This document shows positions 17,013 to 26,148 of a stretch of 64,000 nt of DNA, one piece after another. The stretch comes from Ohtaekwangia sp036503775 (GTDB lineage: Bacteria > Bacteroidota > Bacteroidia > Cytophagales > Cyclobacteriaceae). The position numbers and the translations under genes are program-made. The DNA is taken from NCBI GenBank assembly GCA_036503775.1, contig DASXWH010000077.1, forward strand, positions 1-64,000, written 5' to 3'. Each line of letters starts with the position of its first letter. Position 1 is the first letter of the stretch. Below the pieces are notes generated by a model. That model was given only the letters and a program-made list of their open reading frames with translations, ran no database searches and was not told where the DNA came from.

Positions 17013-18134
17013 TTAGTGCTCAACCACGTTGTAGTGAACACCACGTTCTTTTAAATGGGCCAGCATGAATTTAAAATCAGCCTCGGCTTCTCCTAAAAAT
17101 TCCGGAGGTGAAATTCCTATCCGTTTATACCGTCCCTGGAGAACCAGATTAGCAGCAGCGGTACAGGTATATCCGGTGGTTCGTGCCATAGATAAGGTTG
17201 AGGTTTCTTTGTCCGTTCTGTCCAGCAGATTATAAGTATACGTTTTCTTCTTCCCTTTTTCTTCTCCACTGATCACAATGCGCATGACCGTAAATTCTTC
17301 TTCACCCGGTTTTAGCTTCCATTTGGGAAATAACAATTTTGCTGTAAGATCGATGGGGCGGATCTTTATTCCCTTCACTTCAATTTCATCGTAAGAGAAA
17401 TAACCGGTTTCGCGCAGTACACGCAGGTATTCAATGCACCCAGGATATCGCAATGTTTTTTCAATCATGTTTGGAATATCGGGCATGGTTTTGATGAGAG
17501 AGCGAAGGCCATCGCTATTCCATGATTCGAGTGTGCCTACACCATCAAAATGAATTAGTTCCGGGTCAGACAATGCCTCTTTAATCACTACAGCAGAATT
17601 TTGAACATACCGGGCAGGCCGGATATATTCTTCAATTACATCGATAGGGGAGAACACAGCTTTATACTCAAAGGGCCATTCACGTACAACAGGTAATCCA
17701 CCCACGAGACATTCATATGAATCGATTTTCATTTGTCGGTTGTGATACCCCAATATAACATTGCCCATTCCCGGTGCAACACCACAATCGGTAATAATCG
17801 TTACCTTTTTATTTTTTGCCAGTTCATCCAGTTCGAACGGATCTTCCGGAAAAAATGAGATGTCAACCATGTTTTTCCCTGCTTCTATTACAGTCTTTAC
17901 AGTTTGAAATCCCATAAATCCTGGTACAGCACCAATCACCAGGTCGAAGGGTTCAAGAATTTTTTTCAGATTGGATTGATCCGAAAGATCAGTCTTGAGT
18001 GTTTTTATGCCCTTTAATTGTTGTAATGCCTCTTCATTGATATCGATGGATGTTACGTCATTGCGTTTTGCCAGATCGATAGCAATGGCTTTGCCTACCA
18101 AACCGGCACCGAGCACTGCAATTTTATTTTTCAT
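17013..18134 (-). CDS. Saccharopine dehydrogenase family protein
   Basis: A 373-residue NAD(P)-dependent oxidoreductase. The N-terminal Rossmann motif is KIAVLGAGLVGKAIAIDLAK. Family features are VDISFFPEDPFELDELAK, DCGVAPGMGNVILGYH and TTGYTCTAAANLVLQGRYK. These enzymes act on saccharopine or related amino-acid imines; whether this copy belongs to lysine breakdown is uncertain. A second, longer family member lies at 51606-52937. The gene stands alone and ends at a bidirectional terminator. Confidence 0.88.
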   Translation of the reverse strand: MKNKIAVLGAGLVGKAIAIDLAKRNDVTSIDINEEALQQLKGIKTLKTDLSDQSNLKKILEPFDLVIGAVPGFMGFQTVKTVIEAGKNMVDISFFPEDPFELDELAKNKKVTIITDCGVAPGMGNVILGYHNRQMKIDSYECLVGGLPVVREWPFEYKAVFSPIDVIEEYIRPARYVQNSAVVIKEALSDPELIHFDGVGTLESWNSDGLRSLIKTMPDIPNMIEKTLRYPGCIEYLRVLRETGYFSYDEIEVKGIKIRPIDLTAKLLFPKWKLKPGEEEFTVMRIVISGEEKGKKKTYTYNLLDRTDKETSTLSMARTTGYTCTAAANLVLQGRYKRIGISPPEFLGEAEADFKFMLAHLKERGVHYNVVEH

Positions 18135-18209
18135 AGGTTAGCATATTGTGCATTATTAATTTTTAAATAAAGTAATTTCCGGCCAACTTCCCACGCAACA
18201 CATACAACT

Positions 18210-18722
18210 ATGTTAGATCCGCAGCAGATTTTGCAGAAGGCAAAGCATTCATCCTTCTATCGGGGAATTTTAAACTGGTCGCTGAATGGTTTGATACCCT
18301 TTAATAAACCACATGGTTTTAAGGTGGTGGAAATTGATGATTACCGTCTGCGGACGTTAATTCCTTACCGGAAAAAAAACTTCAATCACATTCGGGGACT
18401 GCATGCCTGTGCATTGGCTACCATTTCAGAGTTCACTACCGGGTTTTTGCTGATCAACAGGCTGGATGCTAAAAAATACAGATTGATCATGCAACGCCTT
18501 GAAATGGATTATCATTATCAAGGTAAGATGGATGCCTTTGCGGAATTTTCCATTTCAGAAGAGTGGCTCGTGCAGAATATTTACAACCCGTTGAAAACGC
18601 AGGATGCCGTTGTGGTAGTTTGTGAAATAAAAATTCACGATGAAAAAAATAACCACCTGACCACCGGTAAAGTGTACTGGCAAATCAAGGACTGGCAAAA
18701 AGTGAAAACAAAAGCGGCTTAA
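18210..18722 (+). CDS. DUF4442 hotdog-fold thioesterase-like protein
   Basis: A 170-residue soluble protein of the DUF4442 type, related to PaaI-like acyl-CoA thioesterases. The hotdog core is seen in HIRGLHACALATISEFTTGF and MDYHYQGKMDAFAEFSISEE. The ATG at 18210 is 75 nt from the divergent saccharopine-dehydrogenase-like gene. Catalysis and substrate are not known. It is followed by a gene with its own promoter. Confidence 0.82.
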   Translation: MLDPQQILQKAKHSSFYRGILNWSLNGLIPFNKPHGFKVVEIDDYRLRTLIPYRKKNFNHIRGLHACALATISEFTTGFLLINRLDAKKYRLIMQRLEMDYHYQGKMDAFAEFSISEEWLVQNIYNPLKTQDAVVVVCEIKIHDEKNNHLTTGKVYWQIKDWQKVKTKAA

Positions 18723-18729
18723 TTGTCCG

Positions 18730-18760
18730 TTTGAAGATTGCCCATTTTCAAGTAACTTTC
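18730..18760 (+). promoter_or_regulatory. Promoter of the DUF962 gene
   Basis: TTTG at 18730-18733, 19 nt, then TAACTTTC at 18753-18760 (7 of 8 to TANNTTTG). The start codon lies 19 nt further on. Confidence 0.5.
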
Positions 18761-18779
18761 TTGTTTAAACACCACGTGT

Positions 18780-19259
18780 ATGCGTAAGATCGATGAACTA
18801 CTTTCTGAATATGGTGAAAGCCATAAGAATGAGACCAACAAAGCTATTCACTGGATCTGTGTGCCGCTTATTTTTTTCAGTGTTGTTGGGTTGATTGCTT
18901 CTATTCCTTCCGGCCCTGTGCAGACTTTGCTGGGTGAAGGTAATCCGTATGCCAATTGGGCTGCCATCGTGATGATATTGGTTTTGGTTTATTATGTTTC
19001 TTTATCCATTCCACTGAGCTTAGGCATGATGTTATTCGGAGCGCTGTGTTTGTTTCTGGTTAATGTCGTGGTTCGCATAAACATTGCACCGCTCTGGGTT
19101 GTATGCCTTATTGTTTTTGTCATTGCATGGATTGGTCAGTTTTATGGCCATAAGGTTGAAGGTAAAAAACCTTCATTCCTTAAGGATATACAGTTTCTGT
19201 TAATCGGTCCGGCCTGGCTCATGCATTTTATTTATAAACGCTTAGGTATCCCTTACTAG
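18780..19259 (+). CDS. DUF962 / Mpo1-like membrane protein
   Basis: A 159-residue protein with four hydrophobic segments. The N-terminal YGESHKNETNKAIHWICVPL and the C-terminal GQFYGHKVEGKKPSFLKDIQ carry the family's conserved His residues (H-x-N/H at the membrane edge). Yeast Mpo1 is a Fe(II)-dependent 2-hydroxy fatty acid dioxygenase, and bacterial members may act on hydroxylated fatty acids or sphingolipids; for this copy that is inference. Its TAG stop is directly followed by the TTG start of the next gene. Confidence 0.9.
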   Translation: MRKIDELLSEYGESHKNETNKAIHWICVPLIFFSVVGLIASIPSGPVQTLLGEGNPYANWAAIVMILVLVYYVSLSIPLSLGMMLFGALCLFLVNVVVRINIAPLWVVCLIVFVIAWIGQFYGHKVEGKKPSFLKDIQFLLIGPAWLMHFIYKRLGIPY

Positions 19260-20150
19260 TTGAATTCTTCAGCATCGCATTCATCTGAGGACGAACCTCT
19301 TTTCTTTTTTCATCAACGTGATTTTGTTTTCAGAAACCCTGAAAGTAAGATCATTTCATTTACATACCAGCAACTGATCATTTATTTTACACACTCAGAT
19401 CGGGAATTAATCAGCCTTGAGCGCAGTTCATTTGGAGGTCCGGTGATAAGTGGAAAAGCTGAACTTGCTGATTTGATCAGTTTGCTGAAGAAAGTTTATG
19501 ACTGGAGTGTAGTGAATGGAATATCTACGATACAGATTCGTTGTTTCCCGGAAGCCTACAATCAGAAGCAAAGCGACCTTATTAATAAAGCATTTTCGCT
19601 GAGTGGGTATGAAGTACTCTATACGGATGTTGATCAGATACTTCGTGTGAATGACGAAGGGATGAACATGCGTCCTTCACCCAAACTACGGGTAAGGAAA
19701 TCGCGAAAAACGGGCTTTCAATTCGCATCTTTGGATCACAGTACGCTGGACAGAGTCTATCACCTGACTGCGGATACACGCCTTAGAAAGAAATACCCGA
19801 TGACTATGAGCAATGCTGATCTGGTAGAGATGTTTAAAGATTTTCCTGACAATTATTTTCTATATGGTGTACGACACCATCATAAAATAATTGCAGCCGC
19901 AGTTGTCATTAAGATATCACCTACAATCTGGTATTGCTTTTACTGGGGTGATGATTTGCACTACCGGACTCATAGCCCAATAACCTTTTTGATTCATCAG
20001 TTATATGATTATGCCAAAATGCAGGGTGTGACGCTATTAGATCTGGGAACATCAGCGGATAAAGGAATCGTAAACGCAGGGGTTTTTTCTTTCAAAAGAT
20101 CACTGGGGTGCGAAGTCACTCCCCGTCATACTTTTATAAAAAGGATGTAA
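19260..20150 (+). CDS. GNAT/FemAB-like acyltransferase
   Basis: A 296-residue soluble protein with an N-acetyltransferase-like C-terminal half (LYGVRHHHKIIAAAVVIKIS, HSPITFLIHQLYDYAKMQGV, LLDLGTSADKGIVNAGVFSF), the pattern of FemAB/BioF2-like GNAT enzymes found beside sugar-modifying genes. The only start without large truncation is TTG at 19260, right after the previous stop, so translation is probably coupled; the next ATG lies past residue 130. The glycosyltransferase gene follows after 3 nt. An envelope-glycan acyl transfer role is inference from this neighbour. Confidence 0.78.
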   Translation: MNSSASHSSEDEPLFFFHQRDFVFRNPESKIISFTYQQLIIYFTHSDRELISLERSSFGGPVISGKAELADLISLLKKVYDWSVVNGISTIQIRCFPEAYNQKQSDLINKAFSLSGYEVLYTDVDQILRVNDEGMNMRPSPKLRVRKSRKTGFQFASLDHSTLDRVYHLTADTRLRKKYPMTMSNADLVEMFKDFPDNYFLYGVRHHHKIIAAAVVIKISPTIWYCFYWGDDLHYRTHSPITFLIHQLYDYAKMQGVTLLDLGTSADKGIVNAGVFSFKRSLGCEVTPRHTFIKRM

Positions 20151-20153
20151 AGT

Positions 20154-21110
20154 ATGTTTCCAAAAGTATCCGTGATTTGTTTATGCTATAATCATGAGGA
20201 CTTTGTTAAAGAGGCCCTGGAATCGGTGTGGGCTCAGACGTATCCAAATATAGAACTGATAATTGTAGATGATGCGAGCCGTGATCGCAGTGTGGAGGTG
20301 ATACGGAAATTACTTGTCGATCACCCTCATGACCGGTTCATTGCTCTTCCTGAAAACGTGGGTAATTGTCGTGCATTCAATCAGGCATTTTCATTTGTTA
20401 CTGGCGAATATGTGATTGATTTTGCCACCGATGACGTGATGGAGCCTGATCGTATTTCCAGACAGGTAGCTCTGTTTAATACCCTCGATAATTCGTTTGG
20501 GGTTATCTTTACTGATGCCATTTATATCGATGTTAAGGGTAAGGTACTGCGTGAACATTTTGCGTATCTCCAAAAAAAGAAACTGCTGGCAGCGATTCCG
20601 ACCGGTGACGTATATCAATCGGTGTTAACGACCTACTTCATTTGTTCACCTACCATGATGATCCGAACAAAAGTATTGACGGAGCTGAACGGGTATGACC
20701 CCAATTTGTCATATGAAGATTTTGATTTTTGGGTACGATCATCACGAAACTATAAATATGCTTACCTGCCTGATAAATTAACAAGGGTGAGGAGAACAGG
20801 GAATTCCATGTCATCAGGTTGGTATAAAAGAGGAGATAAACAATTATACTCTACCTATCGAGTGTGTGAAAAAGCATTGCTGCTGAACCGGACAACCGAA
20901 GATAATCGTGCACTATGCAAACGCGTAAAGTATGAATTGCGGCACTCTGTTTTTTCCGGTAATCGCGTTGAAGCAAGATTGTTTTATAACATGACAAAAC
21001 AGCTTCGGTGTACCAGCGTTGAAGATCATGTTCTGTTGGTTCTGAATTTCTTTCGTTTGCCTCTTCGTTTTTTGAGAGCCTGGTATTATCAACTCCGGTA
21101 TTCGGATTGA
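20154..21110 (+). CDS. Family 2 glycosyltransferase
   Basis: A 318-residue inverting GT-A glycosyltransferase. The N-terminal PKVSVICLCYNHEDFVKEAL and PNIELIIVDDASRDRSVEV are typical, the acidic motif TDDVMEPDRI corresponds to the DXD region, and YDPNLSYEDFDFWVR is the ED-type catalytic base region. No membrane helices. It is probably used for cell-surface polysaccharide. The last 22 nt overlap the 3' end of the convergent sulfotransferase gene. Confidence 0.93.
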   Translation: MFPKVSVICLCYNHEDFVKEALESVWAQTYPNIELIIVDDASRDRSVEVIRKLLVDHPHDRFIALPENVGNCRAFNQAFSFVTGEYVIDFATDDVMEPDRISRQVALFNTLDNSFGVIFTDAIYIDVKGKVLREHFAYLQKKKLLAAIPTGDVYQSVLTTYFICSPTMMIRTKVLTELNGYDPNLSYEDFDFWVRSSRNYKYAYLPDKLTRVRRTGNSMSSGWYKRGDKQLYSTYRVCEKALLLNRTTEDNRALCKRVKYELRHSVFSGNRVEARLFYNMTKQLRCTSVEDHVLLVLNFFRLPLRFLRAWYYQLRYSD

Positions 21111-21961
21111 CTTATCCTTTTTTTAAGAGTCTGATACTCCTTCAGATAGTCAAATGTATGAACATCTTTCTCGTACATGAAGTACACCTTGCTTAAGGTT
21201 GATTCATTGTAAAATGTTCCATAATCGTAGGTGCTCTTTTGTTTGTTTAAATATGGCAATGTGATATCGTATTGCAACAGGAATTGCTTAAGGGCATCGA
21301 TGTCTTTTTCCAGTCTGAACCATTTTACGTTATACAGGCCAATTCCCTTTGACAGTATATAATGTTGGGGTGAGAAGTGTGGGCCTTTGAGAAAATCCGG
21401 AACAGTTGAAATAACGTCTATGAAGTCATGAAAGCTCATGCCTGGTTTTAATATTCCAAACCAGTAGCTGCCATATGAAAAATAGGGTGCATCGGGATCA
21501 AATAGATCCAGGTATACGGATACGATTCGTTGAAACGGGTTTCTGATCACAGCAAATTTCTGATACGGCAGTTCGACTTCCGAAAGTTTTTTCTTTACGT
21601 AATGGAATGACAGAGCGTCAATCTGATCATTGGTTAAATTAATTCCAGTAAAACGGGGATCAACTAACGGAATAAATTCCTTCAGAACCGATGTGCTGGC
21701 TGATTTCAATAGGCGAACATAGATCAGCTGCTTTTCTGCGGATACAAAGAACATCGTGTTCATTTTCCTCGCATGAAAAAGATAGGCTATGTTGGATTTG
21801 ACCGTGTAGAGAGTTTTGTTCTTAGGAATGTCTATGACTTTAATTTCCGCACCGGTTGAAATCCCGTGAAGAATTTTTCTTCGGTTCTCCTCAAAGTCAA
21901 TGGGTTCATGGTGTAATGATCCTCTTTTGAATAAAAGCAGAATGAATTTCAGGAACCTCAT
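21089..21961 (-). CDS. Family 2-type sulfotransferase
   Basis: A 290-residue PAPS-dependent sulfotransferase. The 5'-phosphosulfate-binding segment is YVRLLKSASTSVLKEFIPL near residue 90, and the 3'-phosphate segment is FAVIRNPFQRIVSVYLDLF near residue 140. Such enzymes sulfate sugar hydroxyls. The ATG at 21959-21961 overlaps the stop of the preceding PhyH-like gene as ATGA, which favours it over a GTG at 21970. It is the last gene of the waaA-rsgA-PhyH-sulfotransferase run and converges on a glycosyltransferase gene. Confidence 0.85.
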   Translation of the reverse strand: MRFLKFILLLFKRGSLHHEPIDFEENRRKILHGISTGAEIKVIDIPKNKTLYTVKSNIAYLFHARKMNTMFFVSAEKQLIYVRLLKSASTSVLKEFIPLVDPRFTGINLTNDQIDALSFHYVKKKLSEVELPYQKFAVIRNPFQRIVSVYLDLFDPDAPYFSYGSYWFGILKPGMSFHDFIDVISTVPDFLKGPHFSPQHYILSKGIGLYNVKWFRLEKDIDALKQFLLQYDITLPYLNKQKSTYDYGTFYNESTLSKVYFMYEKDVHTFDYLKEYQTLKKRISQSEYRS

Positions 21962-22764
21962 TTTTTCCACAAGCGGAGTTCAATGGATATCCGCGTTATA
22001 TCTGAATGTAAATTCACCGCTCCACCATGAATGAGATAAGGTGAAAAGATGAGTAGGTTATTTTCATCAGGTGAAGGTCTTTGAATCTGGTAATCTCCTG
22101 AAATAGCAGTCACCGCGGGAACATTAAACTTTATTCCATTAATGATCGCACCTGAACGCGTACGTTGGACACGGGACTCAGGCCAATGGTGGCTTCCCGG
22201 TATAAGGATAAGTGATGATTGTGGCGTGCTTCCGGCAACCGGAATGTACAGGTTGATACAGTTGTCATAATCTTCCAGCCAGACGTCACGATGCAATGGA
22301 TTATTATCACCTTGTCCTGGCCTGATGATCCGAAAGTGAAATATGGATTGATCATCAAAAGGATTTCTCGCTACCAATGGTATCCGGCAAATGGAAGAGA
22401 TCCGTTCTTCAATCTGTCCTATTGGAATCGGAAAATCGCGAACAGACAGCTGTTTGGTTTTTTCAATGGCCTGAAGATGATTTTTATAATCCGCAATGAG
22501 TGTGTGATACTGTTCAGGTAGAAAGTTGTTGGGGACGGAAAGCCCGGCCTCCTTCCAAAGATTGAGAAGAAGTACCTTTGTTGCTTCTGCAAATCGTTGG
22601 AACGTGTTGTGGTCAAGAAATTTTTCAATGGTAAAACCAGAAGTGGCCCATGTTGTTTCAGCGGTTAAGTCAACGGCATGGTGTAGAAGCACATCGTTTT
22701 CTCCCCAGACTTTTTCTCCGGTGGCTTCATATTGCATGAGGCGATCATTGACCTTGTATTGCAT
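21958..22764 (-). CDS. PhyH-like Fe(II)/2-oxoglutarate dioxygenase
   Basis: A 268-residue non-haem iron oxygenase of the phytanoyl-CoA dioxygenase type. The iron-binding HxD is in NPLHRDVWLEDYDNCINLYI, followed by the family segment SSLILIPGSHHWPES. The distal His is in FSPYLIHGGAVN and the 2-oxoglutarate Arg in TRISIELRLW. The substrate is unknown; context suggests a surface sugar or lipid. It starts 5 nt after rsgA and overlaps the sulfotransferase gene by 4 nt. Confidence 0.82.
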   Translation of the reverse strand: MQYKVNDRLMQYEATGEKVWGENDVLLHHAVDLTAETTWATSGFTIEKFLDHNTFQRFAEATKVLLLNLWKEAGLSVPNNFLPEQYHTLIADYKNHLQAIEKTKQLSVRDFPIPIGQIEERISSICRIPLVARNPFDDQSIFHFRIIRPGQGDNNPLHRDVWLEDYDNCINLYIPVAGSTPQSSLILIPGSHHWPESRVQRTRSGAIINGIKFNVPAVTAISGDYQIQRPSPDENNLLIFSPYLIHGGAVNLHSDITRISIELRLWKK

Positions 22765-22769
22765 GCTGA

Positions 22770-23684
22770 CTATTTCCGGTTGTCTTCACCTAATACCATG
22801 CTCAGATAACTGTTATAGCGACTTTCAGCAACAGTCCCGTTTTTTACAGCATCCTGTACGGCACATTTTGGTTCGTTGACATGAATACATTTGGAACCGA
22901 ACTTACAATTGAGTCGTATCTCACGCATTTCCGGAAAATAATCCGATAGCTCTTGTTGACTCATATCCACCAGTCCCCATTCTTTTACTCCCGGAGTATC
23001 GATTACAAAGGTCTTATCATCAAGCCTGAACATTTCTGCAAAGGTGGTGGTATGTGTTCCTTTTTCTGAAAAAGCCGAGATGTCACCTACGGGCTGATCA
23101 ATGGTTGGAGAGATCCGGTTGAGCAGTGTGGATTTTCCAACACCTGAATGTCCCGTAATCAAAGTAGTTTTGTTTTGCAGAAGTTCACGAAGGTTGCTAA
23201 CATCGTCCTTTACAGCTGAGATTGAAAAGCAGGAGGCGCCAATTCCCGAATAGAGCTCAATGATATTTTCCACACTTTGTGCTTCTTCCGTTGACAGCAG
23301 ATCTCGTTTGTTAAACACGATGACCTGCGGAATGCGAAATGACTCTGCACTCACCATAAACCGATCAATAAAACCTAACGAAGTACGGGGCTTCGCCACC
23401 GTAGCGATCACCATGGCCTGATCTATGTTGGCAGCCAGCACGTGTGAATGTCCCGTCTTCTTAACCGATTGACGGAGCATGTGATTAACACGCGGGAGTA
23501 TTTCAATGATAACACCAACATCATTCTCCAGATCCAAAAGAACGTTATCGCCTACAGCAACCGGATTGGTTTCTTTAATTCCTTCCAGTCTGATCTTGCC
23601 CCGAACGCGACAATTATACGTACTCCCGTCTTCAGCAAGTACTTCATAAAAAGAACCGGTGGATCGCAGAACCTTTCCCTTCAT
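22770..23684 (-). CDS. rsgA: Ribosome small subunit-dependent GTPase A
   Basis: A 304-residue circularly permuted GTPase for late 30S maturation. An OB-fold N-terminal domain (to about 70) precedes the permuted G motifs: VFNKRDLL (G4), ITGHSGVGKSTLLNRI (G1 at about 180) and DTPGVKEWGL (G3). The C-terminal zinc domain has C-x4-C-x-H-x5-C (CKFGSKCIHVNEPKC). waaA ends one nt before it, and the PhyH-like gene begins 5 nt after it. Confidence 0.96.
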   Translation of the reverse strand: MKGKVLRSTGSFYEVLAEDGSTYNCRVRGKIRLEGIKETNPVAVGDNVLLDLENDVGVIIEILPRVNHMLRQSVKKTGHSHVLAANIDQAMVIATVAKPRTSLGFIDRFMVSAESFRIPQVIVFNKRDLLSTEEAQSVENIIELYSGIGASCFSISAVKDDVSNLRELLQNKTTLITGHSGVGKSTLLNRISPTIDQPVGDISAFSEKGTHTTTFAEMFRLDDKTFVIDTPGVKEWGLVDMSQQELSDYFPEMREIRLNCKFGSKCIHVNEPKCAVQDAVKNGTVAESRYNSYLSMVLGEDNRK

Positions 23685-23685
23685 A

Positions 23686-24921
23686 CTATCGCGGTATGTT
23701 ACGACAATAGGTCATGATTTTTTCAGTTGCACCGAGGTTCTCTTCCACATACTGGCGCGTTACTTCGCACGCCAGGAGAAAACTTTCAGGTACGTTCAGC
23801 ATTTCGTATTTGGCTTTTAGATCCGGATAATCGGAAACATCAAAAGCTCCACCGCGGTTAATCAGATCCGTAGCTTCCTGGAATTTTTCATAGTTCTTAT
23901 TTCCAAACAGAATAGGTACACCATAACAGGCTGCCTCCAGAATATTGTGCAGTCCCTGACCATAAGCACCACCTACATACGCAAACTCACCATAGCGATA
24001 CAACCGCGAAAGCATTCCAATATTATCGATGATAAGCGCTGTAAAGTCATCGAGATTTTTATCAGCCGCTTGCGAGTACCGGATATGTTTTACCTGTAAC
24101 TGCTTTTCAATTCCGTGTATGGATGATTCAGAAACTTCATGTGGAGCAATGATAAACTTCAGGCGGTTTTCATTGATGAAGGGAGCCAGTACGTCCATGT
24201 CTTCCTGCCAGCTGCTTCCGATAACAAAAACTTTATCATCACCTTTAAACTTCTTAGCAATGGGGATCTCATCACTTTGCCGCACCACCTGGTATACCCG
24301 GTCAAAACGGGTATCGCCAACACGTTTACAGTTAACAATTCCAATGGATTTTAATAGCCGGACTGACTCATCATTCTGAACAAAGAAAAAAGAGAAGTGC
24401 TTCAGAATATTCCGCATAAATCCTCCGTACTCATGGAAGAATAATTGAGACTTTCTGAATATAGCAGAAATCGAAATCAACGGAATTTTGCGGGCGTGAA
24501 GCTCTTTGCAGTAGTGATACCAGAATTCATACTTGACAAAAATAGCCAGCGTGGGTTTGGTATAGGCAATGAATTTTTTTGCGTTCCGTGAGGAGTCAAG
24601 CGGCAGGTAGTAAATGAAATCAGCCTGATTATAATTTTTTCTTACCTCGTAACCGGATGGCGAGAAAAAAGTGAGTAGTATTTTAAGCTGTGGAAATTCA
24701 CGCTTTAATCTTTCAATCACCGGCCGACCCTGTTCAAATTCTCCCAATGAGGAACAATGCACCCATACAACCGGGTCATTCACCTGCTGAAAATCATGCT
24801 GTATCCGGGCTAATAAATTCTTCCGTCCCTGTACAAAGGCTTTTGCCTTGGGGTGGAAGACAGAAAATACACGCAGGCCGAGGCGGGCCAGAGTAAGAAT
24901 CAGGTTATAAAGAAATACCAT
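23686..24921 (-). CDS. waaA: 3-deoxy-D-manno-octulosonic acid (Kdo) transferase WaaA
   Basis: A 411-residue inner-membrane-anchored glycosyltransferase (GT30) that adds Kdo to lipid A precursor. It has an N-terminal membrane anchor, then VWVHCSSLGEFEQGRPVIER with the catalytic Glu, FVKYEFWYHYCKELHARKIP, and the C-terminal GGAYGQGLHNILEAACYGVP for donor binding. It heads the minus-strand run with rsgA. The presence of lipid A biosynthesis points to a Gram-negative envelope. Confidence 0.95.
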   Translation of the reverse strand: MVFLYNLILTLARLGLRVFSVFHPKAKAFVQGRKNLLARIQHDFQQVNDPVVWVHCSSLGEFEQGRPVIERLKREFPQLKILLTFFSPSGYEVRKNYNQADFIYYLPLDSSRNAKKFIAYTKPTLAIFVKYEFWYHYCKELHARKIPLISISAIFRKSQLFFHEYGGFMRNILKHFSFFFVQNDESVRLLKSIGIVNCKRVGDTRFDRVYQVVRQSDEIPIAKKFKGDDKVFVIGSSWQEDMDVLAPFINENRLKFIIAPHEVSESSIHGIEKQLQVKHIRYSQAADKNLDDFTALIIDNIGMLSRLYRYGEFAYVGGAYGQGLHNILEAACYGVPILFGNKNYEKFQEATDLINRGGAFDVSDYPDLKAKYEMLNVPESFLLACEVTRQYVEENLGATEKIMTYCRNIPR

Positions 24922-25033
24922 GTGCCAGCAAAAATAGTAACCTTGTTGATCTTCATTTATTTATTTTAAATGAGCGCCTTTAAAGTTTACCAAAATTTAT
25001 ATTTTGGGATGTATTGTTCTAAAAATATTCAAA

Positions 25034-26053
25034 ATGATGAAAAAGATTGTTTTTGCGATGTTTCTGCTTGTTCCGGGGATGACCTATGCGCAGGATGGCT
25101 TGGATGTACTGTTAACAAATAGCATCGCTGACGGCAAGAAACTGATGGACGGTTACATAGATCCCTTCATGAAAAGTACGAGTCTGGGGCTGGGGCAGGG
25201 ATGGTATAATACAGCCAAGCCACATAAACTTGCGGGATTTGACTTGACCTTTACCGGTAGTGCCATGATCATACCTACCAGCGACCTTTTTTATGATGTA
25301 TCTAAAATAGATCTGGCTACTGTTGAACTCGATCCCAGTTCACCTGACTATCCGAAAGCGCCAACCATTTTTGGTCCCGACAGAGAACCGGTATATCGTA
25401 TAACCGATGTTGATGATCCTGATTACAATACTACGTTTGAAGGCCCTGGAGGACTTGACCTGAAAGGAAATATAGGTAATAACTGGATGCCTGTTCCCAT
25501 GCTTACATTAGGTTTTGGATTACCGAAAGGCACGGATATTAAAGTTCGTTTTGCACCTACAATAGATGTTGGCGATGATGGCTCTGTGAAATTGTTTGGA
25601 ATAGGTGTAATGCATGATATAAAGCAATACATCCCCGGACTGAAACTCCTGCCGTTTGACTTGTCGGGTTTTGTTGGGTTTACGAAACTCTCACTGGATT
25701 ATAAATATACAGATGATGATGTTGACGGAGAAAATCAGCGCGGTGAATTCCGTTTGAACACCACTACTATTCAGGGTGTTATCTCTAAAAAACTTTCTGT
25801 GGTAACTTTTTATGGCGGAATGGGTTATACCATTGCAAAATCAAATGTTGCTGTAAAAGGCACCTGGGATGTCAATGAAAATGGAACCATTGAGGATGAG
25901 GAAAGTAATCCTGTTAACCTGAATTATAATGCATCCAGCTTTTCGGCAACCGCGGGCTTCCGCCTGAAACTTGCTGTAATCACGTTGCATACAGACTATA
26001 CCTTCCAGAAGTACAATGCCTTTACGGTAGGGTTTGGTATTAATGTACGATAG
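25034..26053 (+). CDS. Outer-membrane beta-barrel-like secreted protein (DUF6588 type)
   Basis: A 339-residue protein with a signal peptide (MMKKIVFAMFLLVPGMTYAQ). It has the pattern of DUF6588 proteins: an N-terminal ADGKKLMDGYIDPFMKSTSL, then GLGQGWYNTAKPHKLAGFDL, and many amphipathic strands ending in an aromatic C-terminal strand (NAFTVGFGINVR). The ATG at 25034 gives the signal peptide directly; a GTG-type start further upstream is less likely. It is monocistronic, with a terminator at 26076-26108. Function unknown. Confidence 0.8.
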   Translation: MMKKIVFAMFLLVPGMTYAQDGLDVLLTNSIADGKKLMDGYIDPFMKSTSLGLGQGWYNTAKPHKLAGFDLTFTGSAMIIPTSDLFYDVSKIDLATVELDPSSPDYPKAPTIFGPDREPVYRITDVDDPDYNTTFEGPGGLDLKGNIGNNWMPVPMLTLGFGLPKGTDIKVRFAPTIDVGDDGSVKLFGIGVMHDIKQYIPGLKLLPFDLSGFVGFTKLSLDYKYTDDDVDGENQRGEFRLNTTTIQGVISKKLSVVTFYGGMGYTIAKSNVAVKGTWDVNENGTIEDEESNPVNLNYNASSFSATAGFRLKLAVITLHTDYTFQKYNAFTVGFGINVR

Positions 26054-26075
26054 AAGTAAGTAAGAATCATATCAG

Positions 26076-26108
26076 AAAGAGCTGTACTATTGTGCAGCTC
26101 TTTTTTTT
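26076..26108 (+). terminator. Terminator of the DUF6588-type gene
   Basis: AAAGAGCTGTAC / GTGCAGCTCTTT (12-bp stem with one G-U pair, TATT loop) followed by a run of T. Confidence 0.85.
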
Positions 26109-26148
26109 GTTGTTACAATAACTTTCGGATGTTTCCGTCTCCAGTCCT

